A stretch of 64,000 bases of DNA from Pseudomonas guariconensis (GTDB lineage: Bacteria > Pseudomonadota > Gammaproteobacteria > Pseudomonadales > Pseudomonadaceae): assembly GCF_015680235.1 (NCBI RefSeq), contig NZ_JADLJL010000008.1, positions 90,996-154,995 on the forward strand, read 5' to 3'. How positions within the stretch are numbered: position 1 is the stretch's first letter; the number at the start of each line of letters is the position of its first letter. The position numbers and the translations under genes were made by a program. The notes beneath the pieces are model-generated. The model was not told the origin of the DNA. It was given only the letters and a program-made list of their open reading frames with translations, and searched no databases. This document shows, in pieces, positions 1 through 11,029 of this stretch.

Positions 1-2
1 GC

Positions 3-113
3 GCCCTGACACCTGCGGTGATCGGTACGGCGCTGGCTTCGAAGTTCGCCGGCGTCACTGCGGTGTGGCTGGCCATGGCCTGGCGGGCACGCCGCACGGC
101 CGTCGCGGGCTGA
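3..113 (+). CDS. C-terminal fragment of an unidentified hydrophobic protein
   Basis: An open frame enters from the left edge and ends at TGA 111-113, giving about 36 residues. The visible part is hydrophobic with a short basic tail (WRARRTAVAG), as at the end of an inner-membrane protein. Too little is present to name the family; a small transporter subunit is possible. It lies upstream of purT on the same strand, separated by a REP-like sequence. Confidence 0.4.
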   Translation, partial: ALTPAVIGTALASKFAGVTAVWLAMAWRARRTAVAG

Positions 114-138
114 GGCAGGGAGCGCTGCGCGCTTCTCT

Positions 139-165
139 GGCGACACAAGGCCGCTCCTGCAACGG
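139..165. repeat. REP-like element upstream of purT
   Basis: The bases around 139-165 contain the Pseudomonas REP core on the minus strand (ACAAGGCCGCTCCTGC). They lie in the gap between the preceding gene and purT. Further downstream, TAGAAT at 187-192 is a possible purT -10 box, but no convincing -35 box is visible. Confidence 0.5.
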
Positions 166-257
166 CCCCAACGCGCGTTGCCAGGTGTAGAATACCGGTC
201 CTTTTTCAGCGGGCGGCAGCCAGCGTGGCGCGGCCCCGACGCCTTCGAGGACCTGAA

Positions 258-1439
258 ATGACCCGTATCGGAACCCCATTGTCGCCCACCGCGACCCGTG
301 TACTGCTGTGTGGCTGCGGCGAGCTGGGCAAGGAAGTGGTGATCGAGCTGCAGCGCCTGGGTGTCGAAGTGATTGCCGTGGACCGCTACGCCAATGCCCC
401 GGCCATGCAGGTTGCGCACCGCAGCCATGTCATCAACATGCTCGATGGCGTTGCCCTGCGTGCGGTGATCGAGGCTGAAAAACCGCACTACATCGTGCCG
501 GAAATCGAGGCCATCGCCACCGCGACCCTGGTGGAGCTGGAGAATGAAGGCTTCAACGTGGTCCCCACCGCCCGCGCCACGCAACTGACCATGAACCGTG
601 AGGGCATCCGCCGCCTGGCGGCCGAGGAACTGGACCTGCCGACCTCGCCCTACCACTTTGCCGATACCTTCGAAGACTACGCCAAGGCAGTCGCCGACCT
701 GGGCTACCCGTGCGTAGTCAAGCCGGTGATGAGCTCCTCGGGCAAGGGGCAGAGCCTGCTGCGCAGCGAGGCCGACCTGCAGAAGGCTTGGGACTATGCC
801 CAGGAGGGTGGCCGTGCTGGCAAGGGCCGGGTGATCATCGAAGGCTTCATCGATTTCGAGTACGAAATCACCTTGCTCACCGTGCGCCACGTGGGCGGCA
901 CCACCTTCCTGGCGCCGGTAGGGCACCGCCAGGAGAAGGGCGACTACCAGGAGTCCTGGCAGCCCCAGGCCATGAGCCCGAAGGCTCTGGCCGAATCCCA
1001 GCGGGTCGCCCAGGCGGTCACCGATGCCTTGGGCGGGCGCGGCCTGTTCGGCGTGGAATTGTTCGTCAAGGGCGATCAGGTGTGGTTCAGCGAGGTCTCG
1101 CCGCGCCCGCACGACACGGGCCTGGTGACTCTGATATCCCAGGACCTGTCGCAGTTCGCCCTGCATGCTCGCGCCATCCTCGGTTTGCCGATTCCGGTGG
1201 TACGCCAGTTCGGCCCGTCGGCCTCGGCGGTGATCCTGCCGCAAGGCAAATCGCAGCAGACCTCGTTCGCCAACCTGGGCGCAGCGTTGAGCGAGCCGGA
1301 TACCGCGATCCGTCTGTTCGGCAAACCGGAAATCGACGGCCAGCGTCGCATGGGCGTGTGCCTGGCTCGTGACGAGTCGATCGAGGCGGCCCGGGCCAAG
1401 GCCACCCGCGCGTCGCAGGCGGTCAAGGTCGAGTTCTGA
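258..1439 (+). CDS. purT: Formate-dependent phosphoribosylglycinamide formyltransferase (GAR transformylase 2)
   Basis: PurT makes formylglycinamide ribonucleotide from GAR, formate and ATP in purine synthesis; it is the folate-independent alternative to PurN. The protein is 393 residues, the usual length. It has an N-terminal nucleotide-binding fold (CGCGELGKE near residue 22), then an ATP-grasp domain ([12 protein letters not shown] around residue 155; metal-binding segment [12 protein letters not shown] near 280). The start at 258 is chosen because GAGG at 247-250 is well placed; an upstream ATG-like start at 225 would add 11 residues with no homologous look. It appears monocistronic, with a REP element after the stop. 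Confidence 0.96.
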   Translation: MTRIGTPLSPTATRVLLCGCGELGKEVVIELQRLGVEVIAVDRYANAPAMQVAHRSHVINMLDGVALRAVIEAEKPHYIVPEIEAIATATLVELENEGFNVVPTARATQLTMNREGIRRLAAEELDLPTSPYHFADTFEDYAKAVADLGYPCVVKPVMSSSGKGQSLLRSEADLQKAWDYAQEGGRAGKGRVIIEGFIDFEYEITLLTVRHVGGTTFLAPVGHRQEKGDYQESWQPQAMSPKALAESQRVAQAVTDALGGRGLFGVELFVKGDQVWFSEVSPRPHDTGLVTLISQDLSQFALHARAILGLPIPVVRQFGPSASAVILPQGKSQQTSFANLGAALSEPDTAIRLFGKPEIDGQRRMGVCLARDESIEAARAKATRASQAVKVEF

Positions 1440-1495
1440 TGGCCAAGGTCTGTGCGGTAGTGCAGCCCGAAGGGCTGGGTGATCTCCCACAACCT

Positions 1496-1541
1496 TTGTA
1501 GGAGCGGCCTTGCGCCGCGAAGGGGCCGCAACGCGGCCCCC
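1496..1541. repeat. REP element between purT and the MFS gene
   Basis: The sequence holds the REP core TTTGTAGGAGCGGCC followed by the complementary arm CGCCGCGAAGGGGCCG and a GC-rich hairpin. It lies between two convergent genes and could also serve as a bidirectional transcription stop, although no T-tract follows. Confidence 0.7.
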
Positions 1542-1546
1542 GCCTT

Positions 1547-2848
1547 TCAAAGTTTTGCGTTGCGGGTCTCTTTCAAACACAACACGGCAATCAGGCTGAT
1601 CACGGCCGCTGCCGACACATAGCCGCCCACCCAGCTCAACCCACCCAGGGTCACCAGCTTCTGGGCGAAGAACGGTGCCGCCGAGGCGCCGACGATGCCG
1701 CCCAGGTTGTAGGCCGCCGAAGCGCCGGTATAGCGCACATGGGTCGGGAACAGTTCAGGCAGCAAGGCACCCATCGGGGCGAAGGTCACGCCCATCAGGA
1801 ACAGCTCGATGGCCAGGAACAGTGCCACGCCCGTGGTCGAGCCGGAGGTCAGCAGCGGCTCCATGGTGAACCCAGACGCCACGGCCAGCAGGGCGCCGAC
1901 GATCAGCACCGGCTTGCGCCCGTAGCGGTCGCTCAACCAGGCCGACAATGGCGTGGCCAGGGCCATGAAGACCACGGCGAAGCACAGCATGCCCAGGAAG
2001 CTCTGGCGGGTGTAGCCCAGGGTCGAGACCCCGTAGCTCAGGGAAAACACCGTGGAGATATAGAACAGCGCATAGCACACCACCATCGCCAGGGCACCCA
2101 GCAAGGTCGGCAGCCAGTACTTGGCGAACAGGTCGACCACCGGCAGTTTCACCCGCTCATGGCGTGCCACGGCTTTGGCGAACACCGGGCTCTCCTCGAG
2201 CTTCAGGCGCACATACAGGCCCACCACCACCAGCGCGGCGCTGAGCAGGAACGGAATGCGCCAGCCCCACTCGCGGAACTGCTCGTCGCTCAGTACCAAG
2301 GCCAAGCCCAGGAACAGGCCGTTGGCGGCCAGGAAGCCGATCGAAGGGCCCAATTGCGGGAACATGCCGAACCAGGCCCGCTTGCCTTCGGGCGCATTCT
2401 CGGTGGCCAGCAGCGCCGCGCCACCCCATTCGCCGCCCAGCCCCAGGCCTTGGCCGAAGCGCAGCAGGCAGAGCAGTACCGGTGCCCAGATACCGATGCT
2501 GTCATAGCCTGGCAATACGCCGATCAGCGTGGTGGAGACGCCCATCAGCAACAGCGAGGCGACCAGGGTCGACTTGCGCCCGATACGGTCGCCGAAGTGG
2601 CCGAACAGCGCCGAGCCCAGCGGGCGCGCTAGGAAGGCGATGCCGAAGGTGATGAAGGCCGCGAGCATCTGCGCGGTGCCCGAGCCCGACGGGAAAAACA
2701 CCGGGCCGATCACCAGGGCGGCGGCGGTGGCATAGACGTAGAAATCGTAGAATTCGATGGCGGTGCCGATGAAGCTGGCTGTTGCCACCCGCGCAGGCGA
2801 GTTGACCGGGGCTGCCGGGGTGTCGGCATAGGTGCTGCTGGTTGTCAT
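1547..2848 (-). CDS. MHS-family MFS transporter (metabolite:proton symporter)
   Basis: This is a 433-residue inner-membrane transporter of the major facilitator superfamily with about 12 hydrophobic segments. The loop 2-3 signature GHFGDRIGRKSTL and the following LRFGQGLGLGGEWGGAALL are typical of the MHS subgroup (ShiA, ProP, KgtP, MhbT), which imports organic acids, shikimate or osmolytes with protons. The substrate cannot be told from sequence. The start at 2848 follows AGGGACC; the frame extends upstream but that part is low in hydrophobic content and lacks a ribosome site. The neighbours do not suggest a pathway. Confidence 0.88.
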   Translation of the reverse strand: MTTSSTYADTPAAPVNSPARVATASFIGTAIEFYDFYVYATAAALVIGPVFFPSGSGTAQMLAAFITFGIAFLARPLGSALFGHFGDRIGRKSTLVASLLLMGVSTTLIGVLPGYDSIGIWAPVLLCLLRFGQGLGLGGEWGGAALLATENAPEGKRAWFGMFPQLGPSIGFLAANGLFLGLALVLSDEQFREWGWRIPFLLSAALVVVGLYVRLKLEESPVFAKAVARHERVKLPVVDLFAKYWLPTLLGALAMVVCYALFYISTVFSLSYGVSTLGYTRQSFLGMLCFAVVFMALATPLSAWLSDRYGRKPVLIVGALLAVASGFTMEPLLTSGSTTGVALFLAIELFLMGVTFAPMGALLPELFPTHVRYTGASAAYNLGGIVGASAAPFFAQKLVTLGGLSWVGGYVSAAAVISLIAVLCLKETRNAKL

Positions 2849-3090
2849 TATGTAGGTCCCTGACAGTCGAGTGCTCCTTCGTGGGCAGCCCGAACCCTTG
2901 CCAGGCAGGCAGGGGCGCGTGGGCGCCGGAGCGAACAGTAGTGAGTCGCCCAACTGACGATAGCCCAAGGGATAGGAGGGGAGCGGGCTGTTCTGGGTGG
3001 TGAAGCAGGACCGCGGGGCGTGTCAGTGAGGCGGACTGGCCGTCGGACGCCGGGTGCGGGTAGCGGGCGGGACGGCAGGGCTGGGTAAGC

Positions 3091-3117
3091 GTGACCCGAG
3101 TATAGCTACCGGGTCAC
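3091..3117 (-). terminator. Hairpin at the end of the ypjD-corB operon
   Basis: GTGACCCG (3091-3098) and CGGGTCAC (3110-3117) form a perfect 8-bp inverted repeat around the stop codon of the CBS-domain gene. There is no clear T-run on the minus strand, so it may act as an mRNA 3' stabiliser or a Rho-assisted stop. Confidence 0.45.
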
Positions 3118-4308
3118 GGTCCATACCAGTACCTTGCTGGCGCAATTGTCCTCTGTTTCGAGGATTTCCAGGCGATAGCGACCGATCTTCAGGCAAACGG
3201 CGCTTTCCGGAATGCTTTCCAGGGCTTCGGTGACCAGACCGTTGAGGGTCTTCGGCCCGCCGTCGCAGGGCAGGTGCCAGCCGAGGCTGCGGTTGATCTC
3301 GCGCAGCGAAGCGGTGCCTTCGATCACGTAGCGGCCATCGTCCAGCGGGTGGACGTGGGGGTTGTCGAGGGACTGTTCATCTTCGAACTCGCCGACGATT
3401 TCCTCGAGGATGTCCTCCAAGGTGACGATCCCCAGCACTTCGCCATATTCGTCGACCACCACGCCCAGGCGCCGTTGCTGTTTGTGGAAGTTCAGCAGCT
3501 GCATCTGCAGCGGCGTGCTTTCGGGAACGAAATAGGGTTCGTAGCAGGCGGCCCGCAACGCCTCGCGGGTCAGTTCGGCACGGGGCAGCAGGTGGCTGAT
3601 CTGCTTAGTGTTGAGGATGGCTTCGACCTGGTTGATGTCGCTGTGGTAGACCGGCAGGCGGGTATGGCGGCTGACGATCAGCTGCTCGATGATCTGCTCG
3701 ATCGGCTCGTCCAGGTTGATGCCGTCCACTTCGTTGCGCGGCACCAGAATGTCGTTGACGGTGATCTTGTCCAGCGATTGCAGGCCGTCCAGCAGGCCCG
3801 CGCGTGGTGCCTCGAAGGGTTCGGCGTCGTCGAAGTCGTCGTGTTCCTCCGGGTGCAGGGCCAGCGCCGTGGGCTGGATGCGAAACGGCCGCAGGAGCAG
3901 CTTGGCGCAGCCATCGAGCAGGCAGGCCAGCGGTTGCAATACCACCAGCGGCCAGCGCAGCAAGGCGCCGAGGGTGACGAAGGCCTGCGGGTTGCGCCTG
4001 GCCATACGCCGCGGCAGGTATTCGGCCAGGATCAGCAAGGTGAAGGTGGCTGCCAGGCCTGCCAGCCAGAAGCCGTGCTCACCGTTGTAGCGTTGGCCAG
4101 CCAGGCAGGCCAGGCCTAGCACCAGCAACTTGCCCAGGCTCGCGCACAGCACCACGGCTTGGGCGGGCAGGGCCGGTTCGGCAGTTTCAGCGGGGCGCTG
4201 GTGGCCATTGAGCAGTTGGCGGGCTGCGTCTACCGCGGTGAACAGCGCCGCCCAGAGCAGCGCCAGTGCCAAGGTGCCGAGTAGCGGAGCGTACGGCAGG
4301 GTGTCCAT
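3106..4308 (-). CDS. CorB/YfjD-type DUF21-CBS-CorC membrane protein
   Basis: The 400-residue protein has an N-terminal membrane region of DUF21 type (roughly residues 1-140), a pair of CBS domains (about 180-320, with the marker VPRNEVDGINLDEPIEQI and VVDEYGEVLGIVTLEDILEEIVGE) and a C-terminal CorC/HlyC domain. E. coli has the same trio ffh-ypjD-yfjD(corB), so this is the positional equivalent. The family is linked to magnesium/cobalt efflux or resistance. It starts 9 bp after ypjD on the same strand, so the two are probably co-transcribed. Confidence 0.85.
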   Translation of the reverse strand: MDTLPYAPLLGTLALALLWAALFTAVDAARQLLNGHQRPAETAEPALPAQAVVLCASLGKLLVLGLACLAGQRYNGEHGFWLAGLAATFTLLILAEYLPRRMARRNPQAFVTLGALLRWPLVVLQPLACLLDGCAKLLLRPFRIQPTALALHPEEHDDFDDAEPFEAPRAGLLDGLQSLDKITVNDILVPRNEVDGINLDEPIEQIIEQLIVSRHTRLPVYHSDINQVEAILNTKQISHLLPRAELTREALRAACYEPYFVPESTPLQMQLLNFHKQQRRLGVVVDEYGEVLGIVTLEDILEEIVGEFEDEQSLDNPHVHPLDDGRYVIEGTASLREINRSLGWHLPCDGGPKTLNGLVTEALESIPESAVCLKIGRYRLEILETEDNCASKVLVWTVTR

Positions 4309-4317
4309 GGGCGGCCG

Positions 4318-5127
4318 TCAGATATGCAGGATGAATTCACGTACCAGCTTGCTGCCGAAATAGGCCAGCATCAGCAGGCAGAAACCGGCGAGCGTCCAGC
4401 GGATCGCCTTGTGGCCGCGCCAGCCCAGGCGGGTGCGCCCCCACAGCAACAAGCCGAACACCACCCAGGCGATGCAGGACAGCAAGGTCTTGTGCACCAG
4501 GTGCTGGGCGAACAGGTTCTCCAGGAACAGCCAGCCGGAAAGCAGCGACAGCGAGAGCAGGCCCCAGCCCGCCCAGAGGAAGCCGAACAGCAGGCTCTCC
4601 ATGGTTTGCAGGGGCGGGAAGTTGCGGATCAGCCCTGAGGGGTGCTTGTGCTTGAGCTGGTGGTCCTGCAGCAACAGCAACAGGGCCTGGAACACGGCGA
4701 TGGTGAACAGGCCATAGGCCAGGATCGACAGCAGTATATGCGCCAGGATCCCGGGTTCCTCGTTGACCAGCGGTACGGTGCCGGGCGGTGCGAACTGGGC
4801 CAGCAGGGCAGTGATGGCGCCGAGCGGGAACAACAGCATCAGCAGGTTTTCCACCGGAATGCGCAGACAGGCCAGCAGGGTCAGGCCGATCACTGCCACG
4901 GCGATCAGGCTGGCGGCGCTGAAGAAGTCCAGGCTCAGGCCCAGGGGGGTGATCAACTGGAAGAACAGGGCGCCGCCCTGGGCAAGCACGGCAAAGGCGC
5001 CGAGCAGGCCGAGCAGGCGTTTGTCGACCTTGCGGCCCTGGGCGAGGTAGGCACCCTGGTAGATCGCTGCAGCTATATAAAGGCCGGCGGCGATCAGGTT
5101 GGGGATGAGGCTGGGAGAGGAGACCAT
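4318..5127 (-). CDS. ypjD: CcsA/YpjD-like cytochrome c assembly family membrane protein
   Basis: A polytopic inner-membrane protein of 269 residues, close to E. coli YpjD. The segment LVNEEPGILAHILLSILAYGLFTIAVFQALLL, here summarised by its histidines and flanking aromatic residues, fits the cytochrome c assembly (CcsA/CcmC) family. The physiological role of YpjD is unclear. The start at 5127 is preferred because AGGA lies six bases upstream; an in-frame ATG at 5184 would add 19 residues before the first membrane segment. It is divergent from ffh and leads into the corB-like gene. Confidence 0.8.
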   Translation of the reverse strand: MVSSPSLIPNLIAAGLYIAAAIYQGAYLAQGRKVDKRLLGLLGAFAVLAQGGALFFQLITPLGLSLDFFSAASLIAVAVIGLTLLACLRIPVENLLMLLFPLGAITALLAQFAPPGTVPLVNEEPGILAHILLSILAYGLFTIAVFQALLLLLQDHQLKHKHPSGLIRNFPPLQTMESLLFGFLWAGWGLLSLSLLSGWLFLENLFAQHLVHKTLLSCIAWVVFGLLLWGRTRLGWRGHKAIRWTLAGFCLLMLAYFGSKLVREFILHI

Positions 5128-5495
5128 AAGTCCTGGTTGGCGAGCCTTAAAGAGACGGAGTGTGGCATAGATCGCCGCTGCCAAGGAAGACCGGCAGGCC
5201 CCATCGCCGGTGAGCCGGCGTCCACCTGTCCTGCGCTGTTTTCAGAGACACCGCCATACCTGTGGGAGATTCTATGGTTGTGGGCAAGCCGACTCCCACT
5301 GGTGCAGCGCCAACCACACCCTGTGGGAGCCGGCTTGCCGGCGATGGGGGCGCCGACCATCCAGATCCGGTGGCGCCAAGGTGTGCGCCGTCGCCGCTCT
5401 TCGCTATAATCGCCGCCTTGCTGTGCCCAGCGCGTGTACATGTTCACCTGGGCGCCTGAAAAACCTCGGCTTCACTAGGGCCTGAAAGGATCACC
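5128..5495. repeat. Intergenic region with REP elements and the ffh promoter
   Basis: This 368-bp gap between the divergent ypjD and ffh contains REP-like pieces around 5190-5225 (GCCCCATCGCCGGTGAGCC), 5260-5300 (a diverged copy) and 5318-5350 (TGTGGGAGCCGGCTTGCCGG). The pieces alternate in orientation. No open frame in it looks coding. Confidence 0.6.
5405..5410 (+). promoter_or_regulatory. Likely -10 box for ffh
   Basis: TATAAT at 5405-5410 is a perfect sigma-70 -10 hexamer 85 bp before the ffh start. No good -35 match stands 17 bp upstream, so the call rests on the -10 box and its position. Confidence 0.45.
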
Positions 5496-6872
<1,377 letters not shown>

Positions 6873-6881
6873 CGTCATTCA

Positions 6882-6911
6882 GGGTGGCTGCCTTTAATAG
6901 GGCAGCCACCC
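6882..6911 (+). terminator. Hairpin after ffh
   Basis: GGGTGGCTGCC (6882-6892) pairs perfectly with GGCAGCCACCC (6901-6911) around an 8-base loop. A second small GC hairpin (CCCGCCTTGGCGGG) follows. There is no T-run, so termination may be partial. Confidence 0.5.
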
Positions 6912-7108
6912 GGAACCCCCCGCCTTGGCGGGAACTGATGTCGCGAAATTCGCGGCTTAACTGGCAGATCTGAACGGCGCGGCAGGCCCTCGCCGAAAAA
7001 GGCATTTGCAAATGTCCGTGTATTCCCCGAGAATATGCGGCCTTTTGGGCACCCTGTGCCCATTTGGGCATTCAGATTTGCAGCACCGACTATAGGAACG
7101 ATGTTCAC

Positions 7109-7360
7109 ATGGTAACCATCCGTCTTGCCCGTGGCGGCTCGAAAAAGCGCCCATTCTACCACCTGACCGTGACCAACTCGCGTAACGCCCGTGACGGCCG
7201 TTTCGTTGAGCGCGTTGGCTTCTTCAACCCGATCGCATCGGGCGCCGAAGTCAAGCTGTCGGTCAACCAGGAACGCGTCAACTACTGGCTGAGCCAGGGC
7301 GCGCAGCCGTCTGAGCGTGTTGCTCAGCTGCTGAAGGACGCTGCCAAGGCCGCTGCCTGA
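7109..7360 (+). CDS. rpsP: 30S ribosomal protein S16
   Basis: An 83-residue S16, first gene of the conserved rpsP-rimM-trmD-rplS operon. The start [17 protein letters not shown] is the family's N-terminus, and an upstream in-frame ATG at 7064 would add 15 residues not found in S16. The protein binds 16S rRNA in the 5' domain. It ends five bases before rimM. Confidence 0.98.
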   Translation: MVTIRLARGGSKKRPFYHLTVTNSRNARDGRFVERVGFFNPIASGAEVKLSVNQERVNYWLSQGAQPSERVAQLLKDAAKAAA

Positions 7361-7365
7361 GCAGT

Positions 7366-7902
7366 ATGAACGCGACGCCAGAAAACGCTGACGCCCTCAT
7401 TGTCGTCGGCAAGATTTTTTCGGTTCACGGCGTTCGCGGCGAGGTGAAGGTGTACTCCTTTACCGATCCGATTGAAAACCTGTTGGATTATCCGCGCTGG
7501 ACGCTTCGGCATGAAGGCAAGGTAAAGCAGGTCGAGCTGGTCAACGGTCGTGGCTCCCAGAAGGGCCTGGTCGTGAAATTGAAAGGCCTCGACGATCGTG
7601 ACGAAGCACGTCTTTTGAGCGGTTACGAAATCTGCATCCCGCGGAGCCTTTTGCCCAACCTGGCAGCTGACGAGTACTACTGGTACCAGTTGGTGGGCCT
7701 GAAGGTCATCAATCAGGACGAACAGCTGTTCGGCAAGATCGATCACCTGTTGGAGACCGGTGCGAACGATGTAATGGTGGTCAAGCCTTGCGCAGGCAGC
7801 CTGGATGATCGCGAGCGTCTGTTGCCCTATACGGAGCAATGCGTGCTGGCAGTCGACCTGGAAGCAGGCGTGATGCGAGTCGAATGGGACGCGGATTTCT
7901 AG
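7366..7902 (+). CDS. rimM: Ribosome maturation factor RimM
   Basis: RimM (178 residues) assists maturation of the 30S head and contacts S19. The N-terminal RimM barrel begins VGKIFSVHGVRGEVKVYSFTD and the C-terminal PRC-like barrel contains EYYWYQLVGLKV. It lies between rpsP and trmD with gaps of 5 and 3 bases, so translation is probably coupled. Confidence 0.97.
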   Translation: MNATPENADALIVVGKIFSVHGVRGEVKVYSFTDPIENLLDYPRWTLRHEGKVKQVELVNGRGSQKGLVVKLKGLDDRDEARLLSGYEICIPRSLLPNLAADEYYWYQLVGLKVINQDEQLFGKIDHLLETGANDVMVVKPCAGSLDDRERLLPYTEQCVLAVDLEAGVMRVEWDADF

Positions 7903-7905
7903 ACG

Positions 7906-8658
7906 ATGGGTAACCTTCGCGTAGAGGTCGTCACCCTGTTCCCCGAGATGTTCTCGGCCATCACGGAGTACGGCATTACCAGCCGCGCGGTGAAACAGGG
8001 GTTGCTGCAAGTGACCTGCTGGAACCCGCGGGACTACACCACGGATCGCCACCACACGGTGGATGATCGGCCTTTTGGCGGTGGTCCTGGCATGGTGATG
8101 AAGATCAAGCCTCTGGAAGATGCCCTGGCCAGCGCCAGGCAGGCGACCGGAGCATCGGCGAAGGTGATCTACCTCTCGCCACAAGGCCGCAAGCTGACCC
8201 AGCAGGCGGTCGAAGGCTTGGCACAACAGGAATCGTTGATCCTGATTGCCGGCCGTTATGAAGGCATCGACGAGCGTTTTATCGAGGCTCATGTCGATGA
8301 AGAGTGGTCGATTGGCGACTATGTGCTTTCCGGTGGCGAGCTGCCGGCCATGGTACTGATCGATGCGGTTACGCGACTGCTGCCCGGAGCTTTAGGGCAT
8401 GTGGACTCGGCGCAGGAAGATTCCTTCACCGATGGTCTGCTCGATTGCCCGCACTACACCCGACCGGAGGTGTATGCGGATCAGCGCGTTCCCGACGTGT
8501 TGCTTAGCGGCAACCATGCACACATCCGGCGTTGGCGGTTGAAGCAGTCCCTTGGTAGGACCTTCGAACGACGCGCCGATCTTCTGGAAAGTCGCTCGCT
8601 TTCTGGAGAAGAGAAGAAGCTGCTCGAGGAATACCTCCGCGAGCGGGACGATAGTTAA
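7906..8658 (+). CDS. trmD: tRNA (guanine-N1)-methyltransferase
   Basis: TrmD methylates G37 of tRNAs that read codons of the CNN type and prevents +1 frameshifting. The 250-residue protein has the trefoil-knot SPOUT fold; visible landmarks are VTLFPEMF at the N-terminus, [13 protein letters not shown] (near 50), YLSPQGRK (near 87), GRYEGIDER (near 112) and [15 protein letters not shown] (near 131). All family motifs are present. It is third in the rpsP operon. Confidence 0.98.
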   Translation: MGNLRVEVVTLFPEMFSAITEYGITSRAVKQGLLQVTCWNPRDYTTDRHHTVDDRPFGGGPGMVMKIKPLEDALASARQATGASAKVIYLSPQGRKLTQQAVEGLAQQESLILIAGRYEGIDERFIEAHVDEEWSIGDYVLSGGELPAMVLIDAVTRLLPGALGHVDSAQEDSFTDGLLDCPHYTRPEVYADQRVPDVLLSGNHAHIRRWRLKQSLGRTFERRADLLESRSLSGEEKKLLEEYLRERDDS

Positions 8659-8700
8659 CGTATCGATGGTGGATCGAGTTATCCGCCTTAGGAGCACAGC

Positions 8701-9051
8701 ATGACCAACAAGATCATCCAGCAGCTCGAAGCCGAGCAGATGAACAAGGAAATCCCTGCCTTCGCACCAGGCGACACCGTTGTCGTCCAGGTCAAAGTGA
8801 AGGAAGGTGACCGTTCCCGTCTGCAGGCATTCGAAGGTGTCGTTATCGCCAAGCGTAACCGCGGCCTGAACAGCGCTTTCACCGTGCGCAAGATCTCCAG
8901 CGGCGTTGGCGTAGAGCGTACCTTCCAGACCTACAGCCCGCAGATCGACAGCCTGTCCGTGAAACGTCGTGGTGACGTGCGTAAGGCCAAGCTGTACTAC
9001 CTGCGCGACCTGTCCGGCAAAGCCGCTCGCATCAAGGAAAAACTGTCCTGA
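8701..9051 (+). CDS. rplS: 50S ribosomal protein L19
   Basis: L19 (116 residues) sits at the 30S-50S interface. The sequence [30 protein letters not shown] and the [13 protein letters not shown] block are characteristic. TTAGGAGC at 8690-8697 is a good ribosome-binding site. It is the last gene of the operon and is followed by a strong intrinsic terminator. Confidence 0.98.
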   Translation: MTNKIIQQLEAEQMNKEIPAFAPGDTVVVQVKVKEGDRSRLQAFEGVVIAKRNRGLNSAFTVRKISSGVGVERTFQTYSPQIDSLSVKRRGDVRKAKLYYLRDLSGKAARIKEKLS

Positions 9052-9087
9052 GTGCAGTTTGACCGGTGGCCGAGGCCACCTTGCGAG

Positions 9088-9117
9088 AAAAAAAGCAGCC
9101 TTCGGGCTGCTTTTTTG
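9088..9117. terminator. Bidirectional intrinsic terminator after rplS
   Basis: AAAAGCAGCC (9091-9100), loop TTCG, GGCTGCTTTTTT (9105-9116). The stem is flanked by A-run and T-run, so it can stop both the rplS operon and the converging antiporter gene that ends at 9123. Confidence 0.92.
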
Positions 9118-9122
9118 CTTTC

Positions 9123-10961
9123 TCAATGATTGGCCATGTCCGCCTCGACGACCGCTTTGGCCTCCCGGTCGGCTTCCACCAGCGCTACCAGTGTCCAGCC
9201 CGGTTGGGGCTTGAGGGATGAATCCGGGCTGGCCACATGCACCCAGCCATTGGCATCGCGGGCGAACAGTACGGTGGCCCGATCACCATGTAGCGCCTGG
9301 TAGTCCTGCCAGGAAAAGCCCTCGGTCAGGTGGGTACTGTACAGCTCGGCCCCCTGGTGCAGGCGGTTGGCCAGTTGCCCATAGGTCATAGGGCTCGTTC
9401 CCAGCAGTTGGCCGCGATGTTCCTCGCTGGCGCGGTGCTTGTCGCTGCGCTGTTTGTCCAGGCCGCTGGCCAGCACGAACAGGCGGTTGTGGCCGAAGTC
9501 GTGGCGAAAGCGCGCGCAGGCCAGGGCATTGAGCTCGCCTGCCGGCGACAGGCCGAGCAGGTGGCCAAGGCCGACCAGGTCAAGGTGGGCATCGGCATGC
9601 TGGGAGGCGGGGTTGCCGAAATAGGTCGGCAGCCCGTCCATGCGCGCGGCGCGGATGTTTTCCCAGCTGGAATCGGTCAGCAGCACTCTACTACCCAATT
9701 GTTGCAGGGCTTTGGCGACGGCGCGCGCCGGCGGGTTGGCGCCGACGATGAGAAAGCCGCTGGGCGCAGGTTCGGCGACCTTGAGCAGGCGGGCCAGGGG
9801 CCTGGCGGTGGCGCTCTGCAGCACCACGGTGCCGATGATCACGGCGAAGGTCAGCGGCACCAGCAGCAGGGCGCCCTCATGACCTGCCTCATCCAGGCGG
9901 ATGGCGAAGATGGCCGAGACCGCTGCGGCGACGATACCCCGCGGGGCGATCCAGGCCAGCAGCAGGCGTTCGCGCCAGCCCAGGCTCGAGCCCCAGGTGG
10001 AGAGCAGCACATTGAGCGGGCGGGCCAGCAACTGGATCACCAGCAGCAATGCCAGTACCGCCGGGCCCAGGGCCAACAGTGCATGCAGGTCGAGGCGGGC
10101 GGCCAGGAGGATGAACAGGCCGGAAATCAACAGCACGCTGAGGTTTTCCTTGAAGTGCAGGATCTGCCGCACATCCACCCCTGGCATGTTCGCCAGCCAC
10201 ATGCCCATCACTGTCACCGCCAGCAGTCCGGACTCATGGACGATCTGGTTGGCGGCGATGAAGATGCCCAGCACCGCGGCCAACGATGCCAGGTTGTGCA
10301 GGTACTCCGGCAGCCACTGGGCGCGCATCACCTGCCCCAGCAGCCAGCCGCCGGCGGCGCCCAGCGCACTGCCGCAGAAAATCACCCCGCCGAAGGTCAC
10401 AAGACTCTGGCTCAGCCCCTCGCCATCGGTGCGGGCGATGATGAAGCTGTAGACCACCACCGCCAGCAAGGCACCGATCGGGTCGATGACGATGCCCTCC
10501 CAGCGCAGGATGTTGGCGATCGCTGCCTTGGGCCGCACCACGCGGAGCATGGGCACGATCACTGTCGGGCCGGTCACCAGGGTCAAGGTGCCGAACAGGA
10601 TCGCCAGCGGCCAGTCGAAGCCCAGCAGCCAATGGGTGGCCACGGCGATCACCACCCAGGTGCTCAGCGCGCCCAGGGTCACCAGTCGATGCACCACGCT
10701 GCCGATCTCGTGCCATTGGGACAGGTGCAGGGTCAGGCTGCCTTCGAACAGGATCAGGGCCACCGCAAGGGACACCAGGGGCATCAAAAGCGGGCCGAAC
10801 AAGTCTTGCGGCGACAGCCAGCCGAGCACGGGGCCGGCGAGGATCCCGGACAGCAGCAGGAACAGGATGGCAGGCAGTTTCAGGCGCCAGGCCAGCCATT
10901 GGCAGGCCAGTGCGGCGGCGCCGATGCCACCGAAACTCAAGAGAATCTGCTGTTCGCTCAT
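9123..10961 (-). CDS. CPA1-type cation:proton antiporter with TrkA-N domain
   Basis: The 612-residue protein has about 12 hydrophobic segments in the first 390 residues (Na+/H+ exchanger fold; LLSGILAGPVLGWL early, TLVTGPTVIVPMLR near 133 and WIAPRGIVAAAVSAIFA near 330). A C-terminal nucleotide-binding region (FLIVGANPPARAVAKAL near 405) resembles RCK/TrkA-N, which gates transport by ligand or NAD binding. It probably exchanges Na+ or K+ for protons. AGGGAG precedes the ATG. It is divergent from xerD. Confidence 0.88.
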   Translation of the reverse strand: MSEQQILLSFGGIGAAALACQWLAWRLKLPAILFLLLSGILAGPVLGWLSPQDLFGPLLMPLVSLAVALILFEGSLTLHLSQWHEIGSVVHRLVTLGALSTWVVIAVATHWLLGFDWPLAILFGTLTLVTGPTVIVPMLRVVRPKAAIANILRWEGIVIDPIGALLAVVVYSFIIARTDGEGLSQSLVTFGGVIFCGSALGAAGGWLLGQVMRAQWLPEYLHNLASLAAVLGIFIAANQIVHESGLLAVTVMGMWLANMPGVDVRQILHFKENLSVLLISGLFILLAARLDLHALLALGPAVLALLLVIQLLARPLNVLLSTWGSSLGWRERLLLAWIAPRGIVAAAVSAIFAIRLDEAGHEGALLLVPLTFAVIIGTVVLQSATARPLARLLKVAEPAPSGFLIVGANPPARAVAKALQQLGSRVLLTDSSWENIRAARMDGLPTYFGNPASQHADAHLDLVGLGHLLGLSPAGELNALACARFRHDFGHNRLFVLASGLDKQRSDKHRASEEHRGQLLGTSPMTYGQLANRLHQGAELYSTHLTEGFSWQDYQALHGDRATVLFARDANGWVHVASPDSSLKPQPGWTLVALVEADREAKAVVEADMANH

Positions 10962-11029
10962 GCGGGCTCCCTATGCCGACGTTGTTATGAAAGACTAAGC
11001 GCCAATTCGTCGTTTGCCACCGAGTTTTC

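Noticed and set aside
7324..8292. A minus-strand protein opposite rimM and trmD
   Set aside because: Antisense shadow frame; rimM and trmD match their families end to end.
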